Assembly (NCBI RefSeq): GCF_000214355.1
Contig: NC_015577.1
Span: 2,347,389-2,411,388 of the forward strand
DNA from: Leadbettera azotonutricia ZAS-9
GTDB taxonomy: Bacteria; Spirochaetota; Spirochaetia; Treponematales; Breznakiellaceae
Direction: 5' to 3'
Length of the DNA: 64,000 nt
Shown in pieces: positions 1 to 8,130 of this stretch. Every line of letters begins with the position of its first letter. The stretch's first letter is position 1. Position numbers and translations under genes: made by a program. Below the pieces are notes generated by a model. It saw only the letters and a list, made by a program, of their open reading frames with translations. It had not been told where the DNA came from and did not search any database.

Positions 1-660
1 CTTTGTGGTAGTTGCGGAGGCGGAACCGTTGGCGGTCAAAGCGCTGAACGCTATCGCGATCTCGCTGGGCTCTGTGTAGAAAAACACGGTCACGGTTTTC
101 GACCCAGGGGTAAAGGCATAGCCTGTTCTTGCTACCGCCACGGTTACCGGGCCGCCTGCGGTAATCCCGCTCAGGGTCAGGTCATAGACGCCGGTTCCGG
201 TCCTAGCAAGCGTGCCTTTTATCGCGCTGGTAGTTCCGGCAGTCAGGGTGATGTCCCCGGCGGAAAGGCCGTCAATGTCCTTGTCAAAAGTCAATGTCAG
301 TTTTGTGGTAGTTGCGGAGGCGGAACCGTTGGCGGTCAAAGCGCTGAACGCTGCTGCGGTCGCGCTGGGATCTGTGTAAAAAAACACGGTCACGGTTTTC
401 GATGCGGGAGCAAAGGCATAGCCTGTTTTTGCCACCGTTACGGTTACCGGGCCGCCTGTAGTAATACCGCTCAGAGCCAGGTCATAGACGCCGGTTCCGG
501 TCTTGGCAATCGCGCCCTTTGCCGCGCTGGTAGTTCCGGCAGTCAGGGTGATGTCCCCGGCGGAAAGGCCGTCAATGTCCTTGTCAAAAGTCAATGTCAG
601 TTTTGTAGTAGTTGCGGAGGCAGACCCGTTGGCGGTCAAGCCGCTGAACAAAATATCCAC
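1..660 (-). repeat. 300-bp tandem direct repeat inside the lipoprotein gene
   Basis: Bases 1-300, 301-600 and the start of 601-660 align with an exact 300-bp period and near identity. For example, GTTGCGGAGGC recurs at about 11, 311 and 611. Each unit encodes one 100-residue domain. Low divergence at the DNA level indicates recent duplication or ongoing homogenisation, and makes copy-number change by recombination likely. Confidence 0.9.
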
Positions 661-759
661 ATCGCCGCCGCCGCTGCCTCCTGAGGGGTTTGAACATCCA
701 AAAAATAACGATACTGCCGTCAACAGCAAAGCTGTCTTCCAAAGCACTCTCTGTTTCAT
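1..759 (-). CDS. Repeat-containing surface lipoprotein (5' part; runs off the window)
   Basis: The first 253 codons are present and the rest lies beyond base 1. An N-terminal signal peptide ends in the lipobox LFFGC (Cys22), followed by a Ser/Gly-rich linker, so the protein should be exported and lipid-anchored. From about residue 39 it consists of 100-residue repeats, each opening with LTANGSASATTTKLTLTFDK and ending in a KTVTVFFYT strand. The beta-rich, threonine-rich pattern resembles Ig-like repeats of bacterial surface proteins; that is inference. The start is set by an AGGAG ribosome-binding site 6 nt before the ATG. A promoter lies about 100 nt upstream, and the neighbouring gene is a divergent WYL regulator. 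Ligand and function are unknown. Confidence 0.8.
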   Translation of the reverse strand, partial: MKQRVLWKTALLLTAVSLFFGCSNPSGGSGGGDVDILFSGLTANGSASATTTKLTLTFDKDIDGLSAGDITLTAGTTSAAKGAIAKTGTGVYDLALSGITTGGPVTVTVAKTGYAFAPASKTVTVFFYTDPSATAAAFSALTANGSASATTTKLTLTFDKDIDGLSAGDITLTAGTTSAIKGTLARTGTGVYDLTLSGITAGGPVTVAVARTGYAFTPGSKTVTVFFYTEPSEIAIAFSALTANGSASATTTK

Positions 760-865
760 AACACCACTCCTTTGGTAGGGCTTGAGTACACTTTAAATAA
801 TCGAAGCAGAATCTTAGGAATCAAAATAAAATTCTTTCATCCGCTTCAAATTCCATTACAATGAA

Positions 866-895
866 TTTATATGCATTGTAACAAGTATTAGTCAA
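866..895 (-). promoter_or_regulatory. Promoter of the repeat lipoprotein
   Basis: On the minus strand TTGACT (890-895) and TATAAA (866-871) are separated by 18 nt, close to the sigma-70 consensus. A transcript would have a leader of about 100 nt before the AGGAG-ATG of the lipoprotein. Confidence 0.6.
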
Positions 896-930
896 TCACT
901 ATGCATAGAATTGCATGCTAGTTGCATGGA
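870..930. promoter_or_regulatory. Cluster of TGCAT motifs between divergent genes, possible operator
   Basis: Four TGCAT-containing elements occur in 60 bp: ATGCAT at 871-876 (inside the lipoprotein promoter spacer), the perfect palindrome CTATGCATAG at 899-908, TTGCATGC at 911-918 and TTGCATGG at 922-929. They flank the -35 box of the lipoprotein promoter and lie just upstream of the WYL regulator gene. This is the usual place for an autoregulating operator, but binding is inferred only from position and repetition. Confidence 0.4.
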
Positions 931-965
931 AATACCCCTATTAAATTGAACATGGGGTTTTGATC

Positions 966-1811
966 ATGGTGCCATTTAAACCGTCTGTCCACCGAATGTA
1001 TTTCATTGACAAGAAAATACGGGAAAACTTCTATCCCACGACGGTATCTTTAGCCCGGGATTATGTGGAAAAGTATGGACAATCGGTCAATTCCCGAACC
1101 ATTGCAGGCGATATTGCCTCCCTAAAAGCGAAATTTCATGCTCCTTTAAGTTATGACTATCAGAAAAAAGGATATTTCTATACCAATCCCAACTTCCAGC
1201 TTCCTGTTTTAAAGGATGACCCTGAAGATCCACTGCCAACTATGGCCGCCGAGGTCCATCCCCGGACAGCTGCCATTCCGGAATGGCAGCAAGCTTTCAT
1301 TGCCTCTTTGGTGGATAAGGTATTGCCCTTTCCGAAGGGACAAAATCAGTCCAAGGGCAAAGCAAGTGTGCTGTTGAATAACATGGTCTTGGATACGGAT
1401 TTCGGGGCAGTTGCACAACCCCTGATGCATGCGCTAAACAGCAATACCGCCGTCCGGCTTAGTTATGCCTTTTCCGGGAAAAAACCGATTGAGAAGATCT
1501 TTAGGCCGATACACCTGATTTGCGCGCTGGAAATGAATCTCGTCTTTGGAACAATAAAAGAGGAGAAGCGGGAACGATATGCCCTGCTGTACCTCGACCG
1601 CATTCGGGAAGTCAGCCCCTGTGGTAAAATGACCGCCCCTCCCTCCTATGTCGCCGTACAGACCATAAGAAGCCGGGATATTGAGGTGGTCATTGCTCTG
1701 GAAAAGTCTGATGTACTACTGATTTTTACCTGCGCCCCTAATAACGCTCCCGCAAAGTTCCTTCCCGAATACACACTGCTGGTACAAACGGAGATTTTTG
1801 CGGAACACTAA
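966..1811 (+). CDS. WYL-domain transcriptional regulator
   Basis: About 281 aa. Residues 1-65 look like a winged-helix DNA-binding domain: NSRTIAGDIASLKAKF matches the recognition helix of PafC/DeoR-like regulators, followed by the YDYQKKGYFY wing. Residues about 150-270 resemble a WYL effector domain (LDRIREV segment), which in known members senses ligands or nucleic acid; the ligand here is unknown. Two starts are possible, TTG at 960 and ATG at 966. The ATG is preferred because GGGG lies at a good spacing. The gene is transcribed away from the repeat lipoprotein across a region full of TGCAT motifs, so it may control that lipoprotein and itself. It is somewhat shorter than typical WYL regulators. 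Confidence 0.65.
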   Translation: MVPFKPSVHRMYFIDKKIRENFYPTTVSLARDYVEKYGQSVNSRTIAGDIASLKAKFHAPLSYDYQKKGYFYTNPNFQLPVLKDDPEDPLPTMAAEVHPRTAAIPEWQQAFIASLVDKVLPFPKGQNQSKGKASVLLNNMVLDTDFGAVAQPLMHALNSNTAVRLSYAFSGKKPIEKIFRPIHLICALEMNLVFGTIKEEKRERYALLYLDRIREVSPCGKMTAPPSYVAVQTIRSRDIEVVIALEKSDVLLIFTCAPNNAPAKFLPEYTLLVQTEIFAEH

Positions 1812-1817
1812 TTCCGC

Positions 1818-2804
1818 TTATTGATTAAAAAACCCTTCCAGTTCCCGTTTTATCGCGTCCGCCGCCTGGTTTTCCCCAACCCCAATGTCTATCCACCTGA
1901 CCCCCGGAATTGATGCGAAGAAGGTGATCTGCCGTTTGGCGTAATGGCGGCTGTTTTGGGCAACAAAGGCTTCCACTCCGGGAATATCCCGGGAAATCCT
2001 GTATGCCCCGTCCGGTTCATCTATAAAAAACTCTTTATACCCTATGGCCTTCAACCCCGGGTCTGCCGGGGTATAACCGGCGTCAAAGAGCCGCTGCGCT
2101 TCCGTGGGGAGGCCGGCTTTGAACATGGCGGAGCAGCGGGCGTTTATGCGGCGGTAGAGATCCTCGCGTTCGCGTTTCAGGCCAAGGATGAGGAATTGGC
2201 TGGGCGGTTGTTTTTCACCCCCCTCTGGGCGGGAACCGGGGCTGTAGGAGCTTAGGGGCTTCCCGGTAAGACGGAAGACTTCCAAGGCCCGCAGAAGGCG
2301 ATATTCGTCGTTGATGTGGATGCGGGCGGCGCTTATGGGGTCGGAGGCAGCCAGCTCGTCCATCAACGCACGGGCGCCTTTTTCTTTCAATTCCCCTCTT
2401 AACGCGAGGCGTATGGCTGCGTCCGAGGGAGGCGATTCGGGGAGGCCCATGATGAGGTTTTTGAGGTAGAAGCCGGCGCCCCCCGAAACCACCGGCAAGG
2501 CCCCTCTGTTTGCGGCTCCCTGGATGGCTTCGGAAGCCAGGCGGACAAATTCGCCTGCGTTGAACTGCTCTTTGGGGTCGCGGATGTCTATGAGGTGATG
2601 GGGGAGCCTGGACTGCTCTTCAGGGGAAGGCTTGGCGGTGCCTATATCCATGCCTCGGTAAACCTGCATGGAATCGGCGGAGATTATCTCGGCAGGGCAG
2701 ATCCTGTCCTTGATAAAAAGTTCTCCTATAATAGAAGTTTTGCCTGAGGCTGTGGGGCCAAAGAGGATGAGGGCTTTTTTGGGGGGAACCGGGAACGCCG
2801 GCAT
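1818..2804 (-). CDS. miaA: tRNA dimethylallyltransferase MiaA
   Basis: 328 aa, the usual family length. It transfers a dimethylallyl group to N6 of A37 in tRNAs that read codons starting with U. The P-loop GPTASGKTS lies near residue 16, and the characteristic SADSMQVYRGMDIGTAKPS segment follows near residue 44. RALEVFRLTGKPLS is also typical of the family. It starts 5 nt after rpoZ without its own Shine-Dalgarno, so translation is probably coupled to rpoZ. It ends convergently, 6 bp from the WYL regulator gene. Confidence 0.95.
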   Translation of the reverse strand: MPAFPVPPKKALILFGPTASGKTSIIGELFIKDRICPAEIISADSMQVYRGMDIGTAKPSPEEQSRLPHHLIDIRDPKEQFNAGEFVRLASEAIQGAANRGALPVVSGGAGFYLKNLIMGLPESPPSDAAIRLALRGELKEKGARALMDELAASDPISAARIHINDEYRLLRALEVFRLTGKPLSSYSPGSRPEGGEKQPPSQFLILGLKREREDLYRRINARCSAMFKAGLPTEAQRLFDAGYTPADPGLKAIGYKEFFIDEPDGAYRISRDIPGVEAFVAQNSRHYAKRQITFFASIPGVRWIDIGVGENQAADAIKRELEGFFNQ

Positions 2805-2809
2805 AGGGC

Positions 2810-3004
2810 CTATTCGTCGCTTAGGCGGAATTGTATCTCGTCGGTAAAGACCTGGCGGGCGGCCAGGGAGACTACTTTACCGTCGTTTTCTCCGATTTCG
2901 GGGTCCTTCAGCATGGAAAGCTGATAGGAACGGCGTGAAGCGGCTGAGGTAATCTCGTACATGTTCTTGTCGTATTCGATAAGTTCTTCAAGGGGGAATA
3001 TCAT
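2810..3004 (-). CDS. rpoZ: RNA polymerase omega subunit
   Basis: 64 aa, beginning MIFPLEELIEYDKNMYEI and containing the omega-like AASRRSYQL and GKVVSLAARQVF segments; omega helps assemble the beta' subunit. A longer reading frame reaches back to 3148, but that part overlaps the divergent hflK gene and its signals. The ATG at 3004 has no Shine-Dalgarno. A good promoter (TTTACA-17-TATAGT) ends 7 nt before it, so the transcript should begin at or next to the ATG. It is followed by miaA after 5 nt. The identification rests on short motifs and size. Confidence 0.8.
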   Translation of the reverse strand: MIFPLEELIEYDKNMYEITSAASRRSYQLSMLKDPEIGENDGKVVSLAARQVFTDEIQFRLSDE

Positions 3005-3011
3005 ATCAATA

Positions 3012-3040
3012 ACTATATATTTTTTTGAAAATTGTGTAAA
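3012..3040 (-). promoter_or_regulatory. rpoZ-miaA promoter, leaderless layout
   Basis: The minus strand reads TTTACA (3035-3040), 17 nt, TATAGT (3012-3017), then 7 nt to the ATG at 3004. There is no room for a ribosome-binding site. It faces away from hflK. Confidence 0.65.
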
Positions 3041-3062
3041 GTAACAGGAGACGGAGGCGCCT

Positions 3063-4034
3063 ATGGCCATTTTCACGCCGCCCAAAGCGGCGAAATTCCT
3101 CAATCCCGGGACAATAGCTTTGACTATCATAGTCATTGCTGTTCTCATCTTCTTGTTTACCAGTTTCTACATCGTGGATCAAACCGAGGAAGCGATAGTT
3201 ACCCGTTTCGGGCGTTACTCAACCACCACAGGACCGGGGCTGCATTACAAGCTTCCCTTCGGCATTGACAAGCAGTACATCGTAAATGTCAAAAGCGTCC
3301 AGACCGAACAGTTCGGTTTCAGAACCCTTACCTCCGGAATATCCGCAACTTATTCCGGCAATGCGATTGAATCCACCATGCTCACCGGGGATCTCAACAT
3401 TGTTACTGTGGAGTGGATCATCCAGTACAGGATAGTTGATCCCATGGCATGGACTTTCAATGTGAACGAGCGTTCCCGGACTATAAGGGACGTATCCAGA
3501 TCGGCCATCAACATGCTGGTGGGCGACAGGGCCATCATGGACATCATGGGGCCTGAGCGGAGCGCCATCGAAGCGGCAGGCGCCGAATTCATGAACGAAA
3601 CCTTCCGGGGGTACGGCCTGGGAATCGACGTCATCGCCGTAAAGCTCCAGAACATCGATCCACCCCAGGGAGTGCAGGAAGCCTTTGACGATGTGAACAA
3701 GGCGGAGCAGGACATGAACCGCCTCATCAACGAAGGCCAGCAGGTTTACAACGAAGAGATCCCGAGGGCCAGGGGCGAACGCGAACGGCTCATTCAGGAG
3801 GCTCAGGGCTATGCCGCAGAAAGGGTCAACAAGGCGATAGGGGACGTGGCCCGCTTCAACGCGGTTTTCGAAGAATACCGCCGGGCTCCCGAAGTTACCC
3901 GCCAGAGGCTCTACTACGAAATGATAGAAGAAGTGTTCAAGGATGATAAAGACACGGTCATCATAGACAGGCAGTTCAACAACTTCCTTCCCTTACGGAA
4001 TTTGGGCGGTTCGGCTTCGGAAGGGGGAAGATAA
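3063..4034 (+). CDS. hflK: FtsH protease modulator HflK (SPFH/band 7 protein)
   Basis: 323 aa. One N-terminal membrane anchor (about residues 18-40, ending FTSFYIVDQ) is followed by a band-7 domain (VDQTEEAIVTRFGRYS) and a helical C-terminal half rich in Glu and Arg. HflK and HflC assemble into a large ring around the membrane protease FtsH and limit its access to substrates. The glycine-rich N-terminal tail of the E. coli protein is absent. GGAG lies 8 nt before the ATG. The stop overlaps the start of hflC by one base (TAATG), so the two are translated together. Confidence 0.93.
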   Translation: MAIFTPPKAAKFLNPGTIALTIIVIAVLIFLFTSFYIVDQTEEAIVTRFGRYSTTTGPGLHYKLPFGIDKQYIVNVKSVQTEQFGFRTLTSGISATYSGNAIESTMLTGDLNIVTVEWIIQYRIVDPMAWTFNVNERSRTIRDVSRSAINMLVGDRAIMDIMGPERSAIEAAGAEFMNETFRGYGLGIDVIAVKLQNIDPPQGVQEAFDDVNKAEQDMNRLINEGQQVYNEEIPRARGERERLIQEAQGYAAERVNKAIGDVARFNAVFEEYRRAPEVTRQRLYYEMIEEVFKDDKDTVIIDRQFNNFLPLRNLGGSASEGGR

Positions 4035-5011
4035 TGAAAAAGTTTTTTACCTTTATAATTGTACTTGCGATTATTGTGATTGCGGTCCTTATCATGGGGC
4101 CCTTCTATGTTGTTGATGAAGGGGAGCTCGCAGTAATAGTGCAAATGGGCCGCCTCACGGATGTAATAACCGAAGCAGGGCTTCATATCAAAGTGCCCTT
4201 TATCGATGATGTAGTGCGCTACCCGAAGCGCATCATGGCCTGGGACGGGGAGCAGAAAAGCATGCCCACCAGGGAAAAGCAGTACATCTGGGTGGATGTT
4301 ACCGCCAGGTGGCGGATCTCGGACCCCAAAAAGTTTTATGAATCCATCAAAACCATAGACGCGGCCTACCAGAAGCTGGCTGAGGTTATAGATTCCGAAG
4401 TGCGTACTGTCACAGCCGAAAATTATCTCCGCGAATCAGTGCGTAATTCCAACATGATACTTGAACAGCTTCAAAACAGCGAAGCCGCCGCTTCCGAAGG
4501 CGAGAACATCCTTACACCGCAGGTAATCGAAAGCGAAGGCACCAGGGAGCCCATTTTAAGGGGCCGCCGCCAATTGGCGGAGGAAATTCTTGCCCGCTCG
4601 CGGCGCATGGTCCCCGAATACGGCATTGAGCTTATCGATGTGGTAACCCGGCAGATACGCTACAACGACGAACTTACCCAAAGCGTGTACGCCAGGATGA
4701 TCAAGGAACGGAACCAGATTGCCCAATACCGCCGTTCGGAAGGAGAAGGCAAAAAAGCCGAGTGGATGGGCCGCATGAGCAACGAGAGGATGTCCATACT
4801 TTCGGATGCCTATGCCAAGGCCGAGGCCATAAGGGGCGCCGCGGATGCCGATGCTTCGCGCACCTATGCCGAAGCCTACAACAGAGACAGGGACTTCTTT
4901 GATTTCTGGAGGGCTGTCGAATCCTACAGGACTACGCTTCCCAATTTCGACAAGACCCTTTCGACAAACATGGATTATTTCAGGTATCTCTATTCGCCCA
5001 GAGGTAGATGA
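4034..5011 (+). CDS. hflC: FtsH protease modulator HflC (SPFH/band 7 protein)
   Basis: 325 aa. An N-terminal membrane anchor (residues 4-24) is followed by a band-7 domain (VVDEGELAVIVQMGR) and the HflC-type central segment DPKKFYESI. It is the partner of HflK on the periplasmic face of the membrane. The C-terminal helices (AYAKAEAIRGAADADA) are the usual oligomerisation region. Its stop overlaps the next gene by four bases (ATGA), placing the pseudokinase-like gene in the same operon. Confidence 0.93.
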   Translation: MKKFFTFIIVLAIIVIAVLIMGPFYVVDEGELAVIVQMGRLTDVITEAGLHIKVPFIDDVVRYPKRIMAWDGEQKSMPTREKQYIWVDVTARWRISDPKKFYESIKTIDAAYQKLAEVIDSEVRTVTAENYLRESVRNSNMILEQLQNSEAAASEGENILTPQVIESEGTREPILRGRRQLAEEILARSRRMVPEYGIELIDVVTRQIRYNDELTQSVYARMIKERNQIAQYRRSEGEGKKAEWMGRMSNERMSILSDAYAKAEAIRGAADADASRTYAEAYNRDRDFFDFWRAVESYRTTLPNFDKTLSTNMDYFRYLYSPRGR

Positions 5012-6474
5012 GAATGACAGAAAGGATTTTCAATTTTGACCTGGACGGAAAAAAGGAATTGGGTTTCGACACGGGCCTGGATGCCCAGGCTTTTGCCCAA
5101 GCCAAAATGGCGCAATTTATCACCCAGAAGGGATGGATTGTTTTTCCCGACAGGCGGATGGAAACCTGGAAAGCTTCCGGAGTATACGAGAAAGAAACCA
5201 TGATCATCTGGGGACCTGCATTTCCGGGGGAAAGTCTCGATGCCCTCGTCAGGGATGGCAACCGCAAGGATGAAGCCCTGGACGCTATACGGCTCTGGAT
5301 AACAGCCAGGGCCATGATAGGGCAGACAGAATTCCTTTACCCCGGCGCCAGCGGCGTTTTCGTCGTAACGGAAACGAGTGCGGATTATCCAAAAGGAACC
5401 TTGCTCTTCCCCCCCGAAAGGCTTGTGAAGCGCTGCATCGAAGCCCAGGGGAACGAAGCAATTGTCGCGGCCCAGCAGTGGGTGCATCCAGATCTTAAAA
5501 ATGATGAGGAAACTGTTTTCAGCGCAGGCGCCATGCTCTATGCGGTCTTCTGCGGGGCGCCTCCTTTTTACCGGGAAAATGATGAAGTGCTTCGTCAGGA
5601 TATACGGGAAGGCGTGTTCATGCGTCCGGGGCTGGCAGCCCCGGGGTTTGACGCAGAATTGGCCGCCCTTATCGCTGACGCCATCAGCCCTATAAAGAAA
5701 AATCCCGATGCAAAGAAACGGCCTTCGCCCGATATGCTGAACGAAGCTTTGGGAAGCCCCGGGTCAAAAAAAGCCTTATCCTGGTTTACTGCGCTTTCGG
5801 AAGAGGAACTGGCTAAAATACGGATTGAACAGGGACAAAATAAAAAAAACAGGGAACTGAAAGTAAAAACCAGGCGTTTTGTGGCGCGGAACACTGCCAT
5901 CCTCATAAGCTGCGCCGCCCTGGCTTTGGTGATCGTTTTTGGCACCAGGGGATATATAAACCACCAGAAAGATCTCCCCAACACCAAGGGCATGGCCCCC
6001 GTCCAGGTTGCGGAAACCTACTATGGCGCTTTTGAAAATTTGGATCATACCCAAATGGAAGGATGCGTCATCAACAAAGCCGGAAAAGGCGACATTGATA
6101 TGGTGATAAATCTTTTTGTCATTACCCGGGTAAGGCAGGCGTACGAAACCTATTCGGAAGCAAATTATGCTGCCCAAAAATGGCTTGACGACGGTTCCCC
6201 TGTTACGGACCGAACCGTCTTTGGCGTTACGGGCCTTAAGCTCACGACCCTTGACAGCGATGAAAGCGACGGCGAAGTCAGTTTCCGTGCAGCCTATACC
6301 CTTTGGGTTCCGGCCAACATGGCCGGGGATAGCGAGCCTCCGAGCTCGGAAGAAATCATGAAACCGGATTATGTCCCGCCCCAGCCAAAGGGATTGGAAT
6401 ATACCGACATACTAAAAATTGCATACCATAACGATTCCTGGCGCATTTCCGAAATTTCGAGAAGCGAAAAATGA
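5008..6474 (+). CDS. Membrane-anchored degenerate protein-kinase-like protein
   Basis: 488 aa with no confident family name. Residues about 65-250 follow the layout of a Ser/Thr kinase C-lobe: an alpha-E-like helix (residues 88-104), FPPERLV (134-140) in the place of the APE region, FSAGAMLYAVFCGAPPF (171-187) matching the alpha-F helix, and RPSPDMLNEAL (238-248) matching the last helix. No glycine loop, catalytic HRD or DFG motif can be found, so it would be a pseudokinase. Residues 295-314 form one membrane segment. The remainder (from about 328, VQVAETYYGAFENLD) resembles an NTF2-like domain and should be extracytoplasmic. Four-base overlaps on both sides link it to hflC and fumarase. The kinase relation is my inference. 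Confidence 0.6.
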   Translation: MRMTERIFNFDLDGKKELGFDTGLDAQAFAQAKMAQFITQKGWIVFPDRRMETWKASGVYEKETMIIWGPAFPGESLDALVRDGNRKDEALDAIRLWITARAMIGQTEFLYPGASGVFVVTETSADYPKGTLLFPPERLVKRCIEAQGNEAIVAAQQWVHPDLKNDEETVFSAGAMLYAVFCGAPPFYRENDEVLRQDIREGVFMRPGLAAPGFDAELAALIADAISPIKKNPDAKKRPSPDMLNEALGSPGSKKALSWFTALSEEELAKIRIEQGQNKKNRELKVKTRRFVARNTAILISCAALALVIVFGTRGYINHQKDLPNTKGMAPVQVAETYYGAFENLDHTQMEGCVINKAGKGDIDMVINLFVITRVRQAYETYSEANYAAQKWLDDGSPVTDRTVFGVTGLKLTTLDSDESDGEVSFRAAYTLWVPANMAGDSEPPSSEEIMKPDYVPPQPKGLEYTDILKIAYHNDSWRISEISRSEK

Positions 6475-8117
6475 GAGGTGGTTTTGAGCCTCTCGTCGAA
6501 GAAGCTTTTAAGCAAACATCCTTTGAGCTCATTGATACAGAAGGAGAAAGGCCGCGTTTCATAGACGGGCGGCTCTTTATCCCCCCTGGTTTATTAAGCC
6601 AGGCGGCGGAAGAAGGCTTTCGGAGGCTTTCTTTTTTTTTCAGGGAGTCCCATCTTGCCATGCTGGCAGAACAGCTTGCGCTTGCGGAAAACGACAAAAA
6701 ACCTGGCAATGATGGTTTTGTGTTAAATGCCCTGCTCCGCAATGCAGTGATTGCCGCAAAAGGGGAGCTTGCCCTCTGCCAGGACACGGGAACCGCCGTC
6801 ATCTACGGCTGGAAAAGCGAAAACGTTTTTACCGGTTCCGGGGATGACGATGCCTGGCTTGAATCAGGCATTGGCGCGGCGTACAAAAAAAACAATTTGC
6901 GCTTATCCCAAATTGGGGCTTCTTCTTTTCTTGATGAATTCAATACCGGGAACAACCTCCCTGCCCAAATCCAGATACACGCGTCAGGGAAAAATCCTGT
7001 TTACCGTTTTTTATTCATAGCCAAGGGAGGAGGGTCTTCCAATAAGACAAGCCTTTTTTCCATGACCAAATCCCTGCTTGAAGAGCAGGCATTTGAGAAA
7101 TTTCTTGAAGAAAAAATCAAGGCCCTGGGGACGGCTGCCTGCCCCCCTTACAGGCTGGCAGTGGTGGTTGGAGGAACCAGCCCGGAATTCAATTTGGAAG
7201 CCTGCAAGCTTGCAAGCGCCGAAGCCCTTGATAGTGCGCCCTATTTTGAACCGGGGGAAGACAAGGAAAAATCCGCAAGCCTCCCATGGATACGACGGGA
7301 CAAACAGTGGGAAGAGAAAGCAATGAGTATCGGAAGGCGCACGGGCCTGGGCGCGCAGTTTGGCGGATCAAGCCTGCTCCTGGATGCCAGGGTTTTAAGG
7401 CTTCCAAGGCATGCGGCTTCCTGCCCTGTCTCCATAGGCGTCTCCTGCGCGGCTCACCGCAATCTTTATGCGTATATCGACAGCGAAGGGCTGCATTTGG
7501 AAAAAACCGTAACAGACCCGGCAAAATTTTTAAAAGAACGCGGCATCAACCTTAAAACCTTTGACAGCAATACTGCTATCATTAAGCGTATTAGTGTTAA
7601 TAAGGGCATAAAAGAGGTCTGCAAAGAATTAAGTAATTTCAATGTGGGGGATAAAATTCTCCTTTCGGGCAAACTCCTCATGGCACGGGATGCGGCCCAC
7701 TTAAAATGGCACAATCTCCTGAAAGAAGGAAAAGCCCTGCCCGAATATCTTTATGCGTACCCTGTTTACTACGCAGGGCCTGCTGCAACTCCCCCCGGCA
7801 AGGTTATCGGGAGCCTGGGGCCGACCACTGCGGGGCGCATGGATCCGTATGGAGAAGAATTCATGTCCCGGGGCTGCTCCCTCGTTACTGTGGCAAAAGG
7901 CAACAGGAGCGCTGAATGGAAGAAACTCTGCAGCAGCTATGGGGCATTTTACCTTGGAACCATAGGCGGAGCCGCAGCATTGCTGTCAGAAGAAAATGTA
8001 ACCGGAAACGAGCTTTTGGATTACCCGGAATTGGGCATGGAAGCGGTAAGGCTCATCACGGTTAAGGATCTGCCTGTTTTTATCATTATTGACAATAAAG
8101 GGAATAGCCTGTACTAG
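6471..8117 (+). CDS. Class I (iron-sulfur) fumarate hydratase
   Basis: 548 aa, single chain with the alpha- and beta-type domains fused. It interconverts fumarate and malate using an oxygen-sensitive [4Fe-4S] cluster. CQDTGTA (Cys103) and AACPPYRLAVVVGG supply two expected cluster ligands, and HAASCPVSIGVSC holds the third. KGGGSSNKT and the C-terminal GSLGPTTAGRMD are family signatures. Its ATG overlaps the stop of the upstream gene (ATGA). The link to the hflKC operon is not explained by function. It could equally be called an L(+)-tartrate dehydratase-type enzyme, but the fused length favours fumarase. Confidence 0.9.
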   Translation: MRGGFEPLVEEAFKQTSFELIDTEGERPRFIDGRLFIPPGLLSQAAEEGFRRLSFFFRESHLAMLAEQLALAENDKKPGNDGFVLNALLRNAVIAAKGELALCQDTGTAVIYGWKSENVFTGSGDDDAWLESGIGAAYKKNNLRLSQIGASSFLDEFNTGNNLPAQIQIHASGKNPVYRFLFIAKGGGSSNKTSLFSMTKSLLEEQAFEKFLEEKIKALGTAACPPYRLAVVVGGTSPEFNLEACKLASAEALDSAPYFEPGEDKEKSASLPWIRRDKQWEEKAMSIGRRTGLGAQFGGSSLLLDARVLRLPRHAASCPVSIGVSCAAHRNLYAYIDSEGLHLEKTVTDPAKFLKERGINLKTFDSNTAIIKRISVNKGIKEVCKELSNFNVGDKILLSGKLLMARDAAHLKWHNLLKEGKALPEYLYAYPVYYAGPAATPPGKVIGSLGPTTAGRMDPYGEEFMSRGCSLVTVAKGNRSAEWKKLCSSYGAFYLGTIGGAAALLSEENVTGNELLDYPELGMEAVRLITVKDLPVFIIIDNKGNSLY

Positions 8118-8130
8118 GCTTTTTGGCATC

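Noticed and set aside
1-660. CRISPR-like array
   Set aside because: The 300-bp units are coding and contiguous, with no spacers or cas genes.
3005-3148. Upstream extension of rpoZ giving a 112-aa protein
   Set aside because: It would overlap the hflK start and both promoters, and the extra residues have no omega-like features; a promoter ends 7 nt before the inner ATG.
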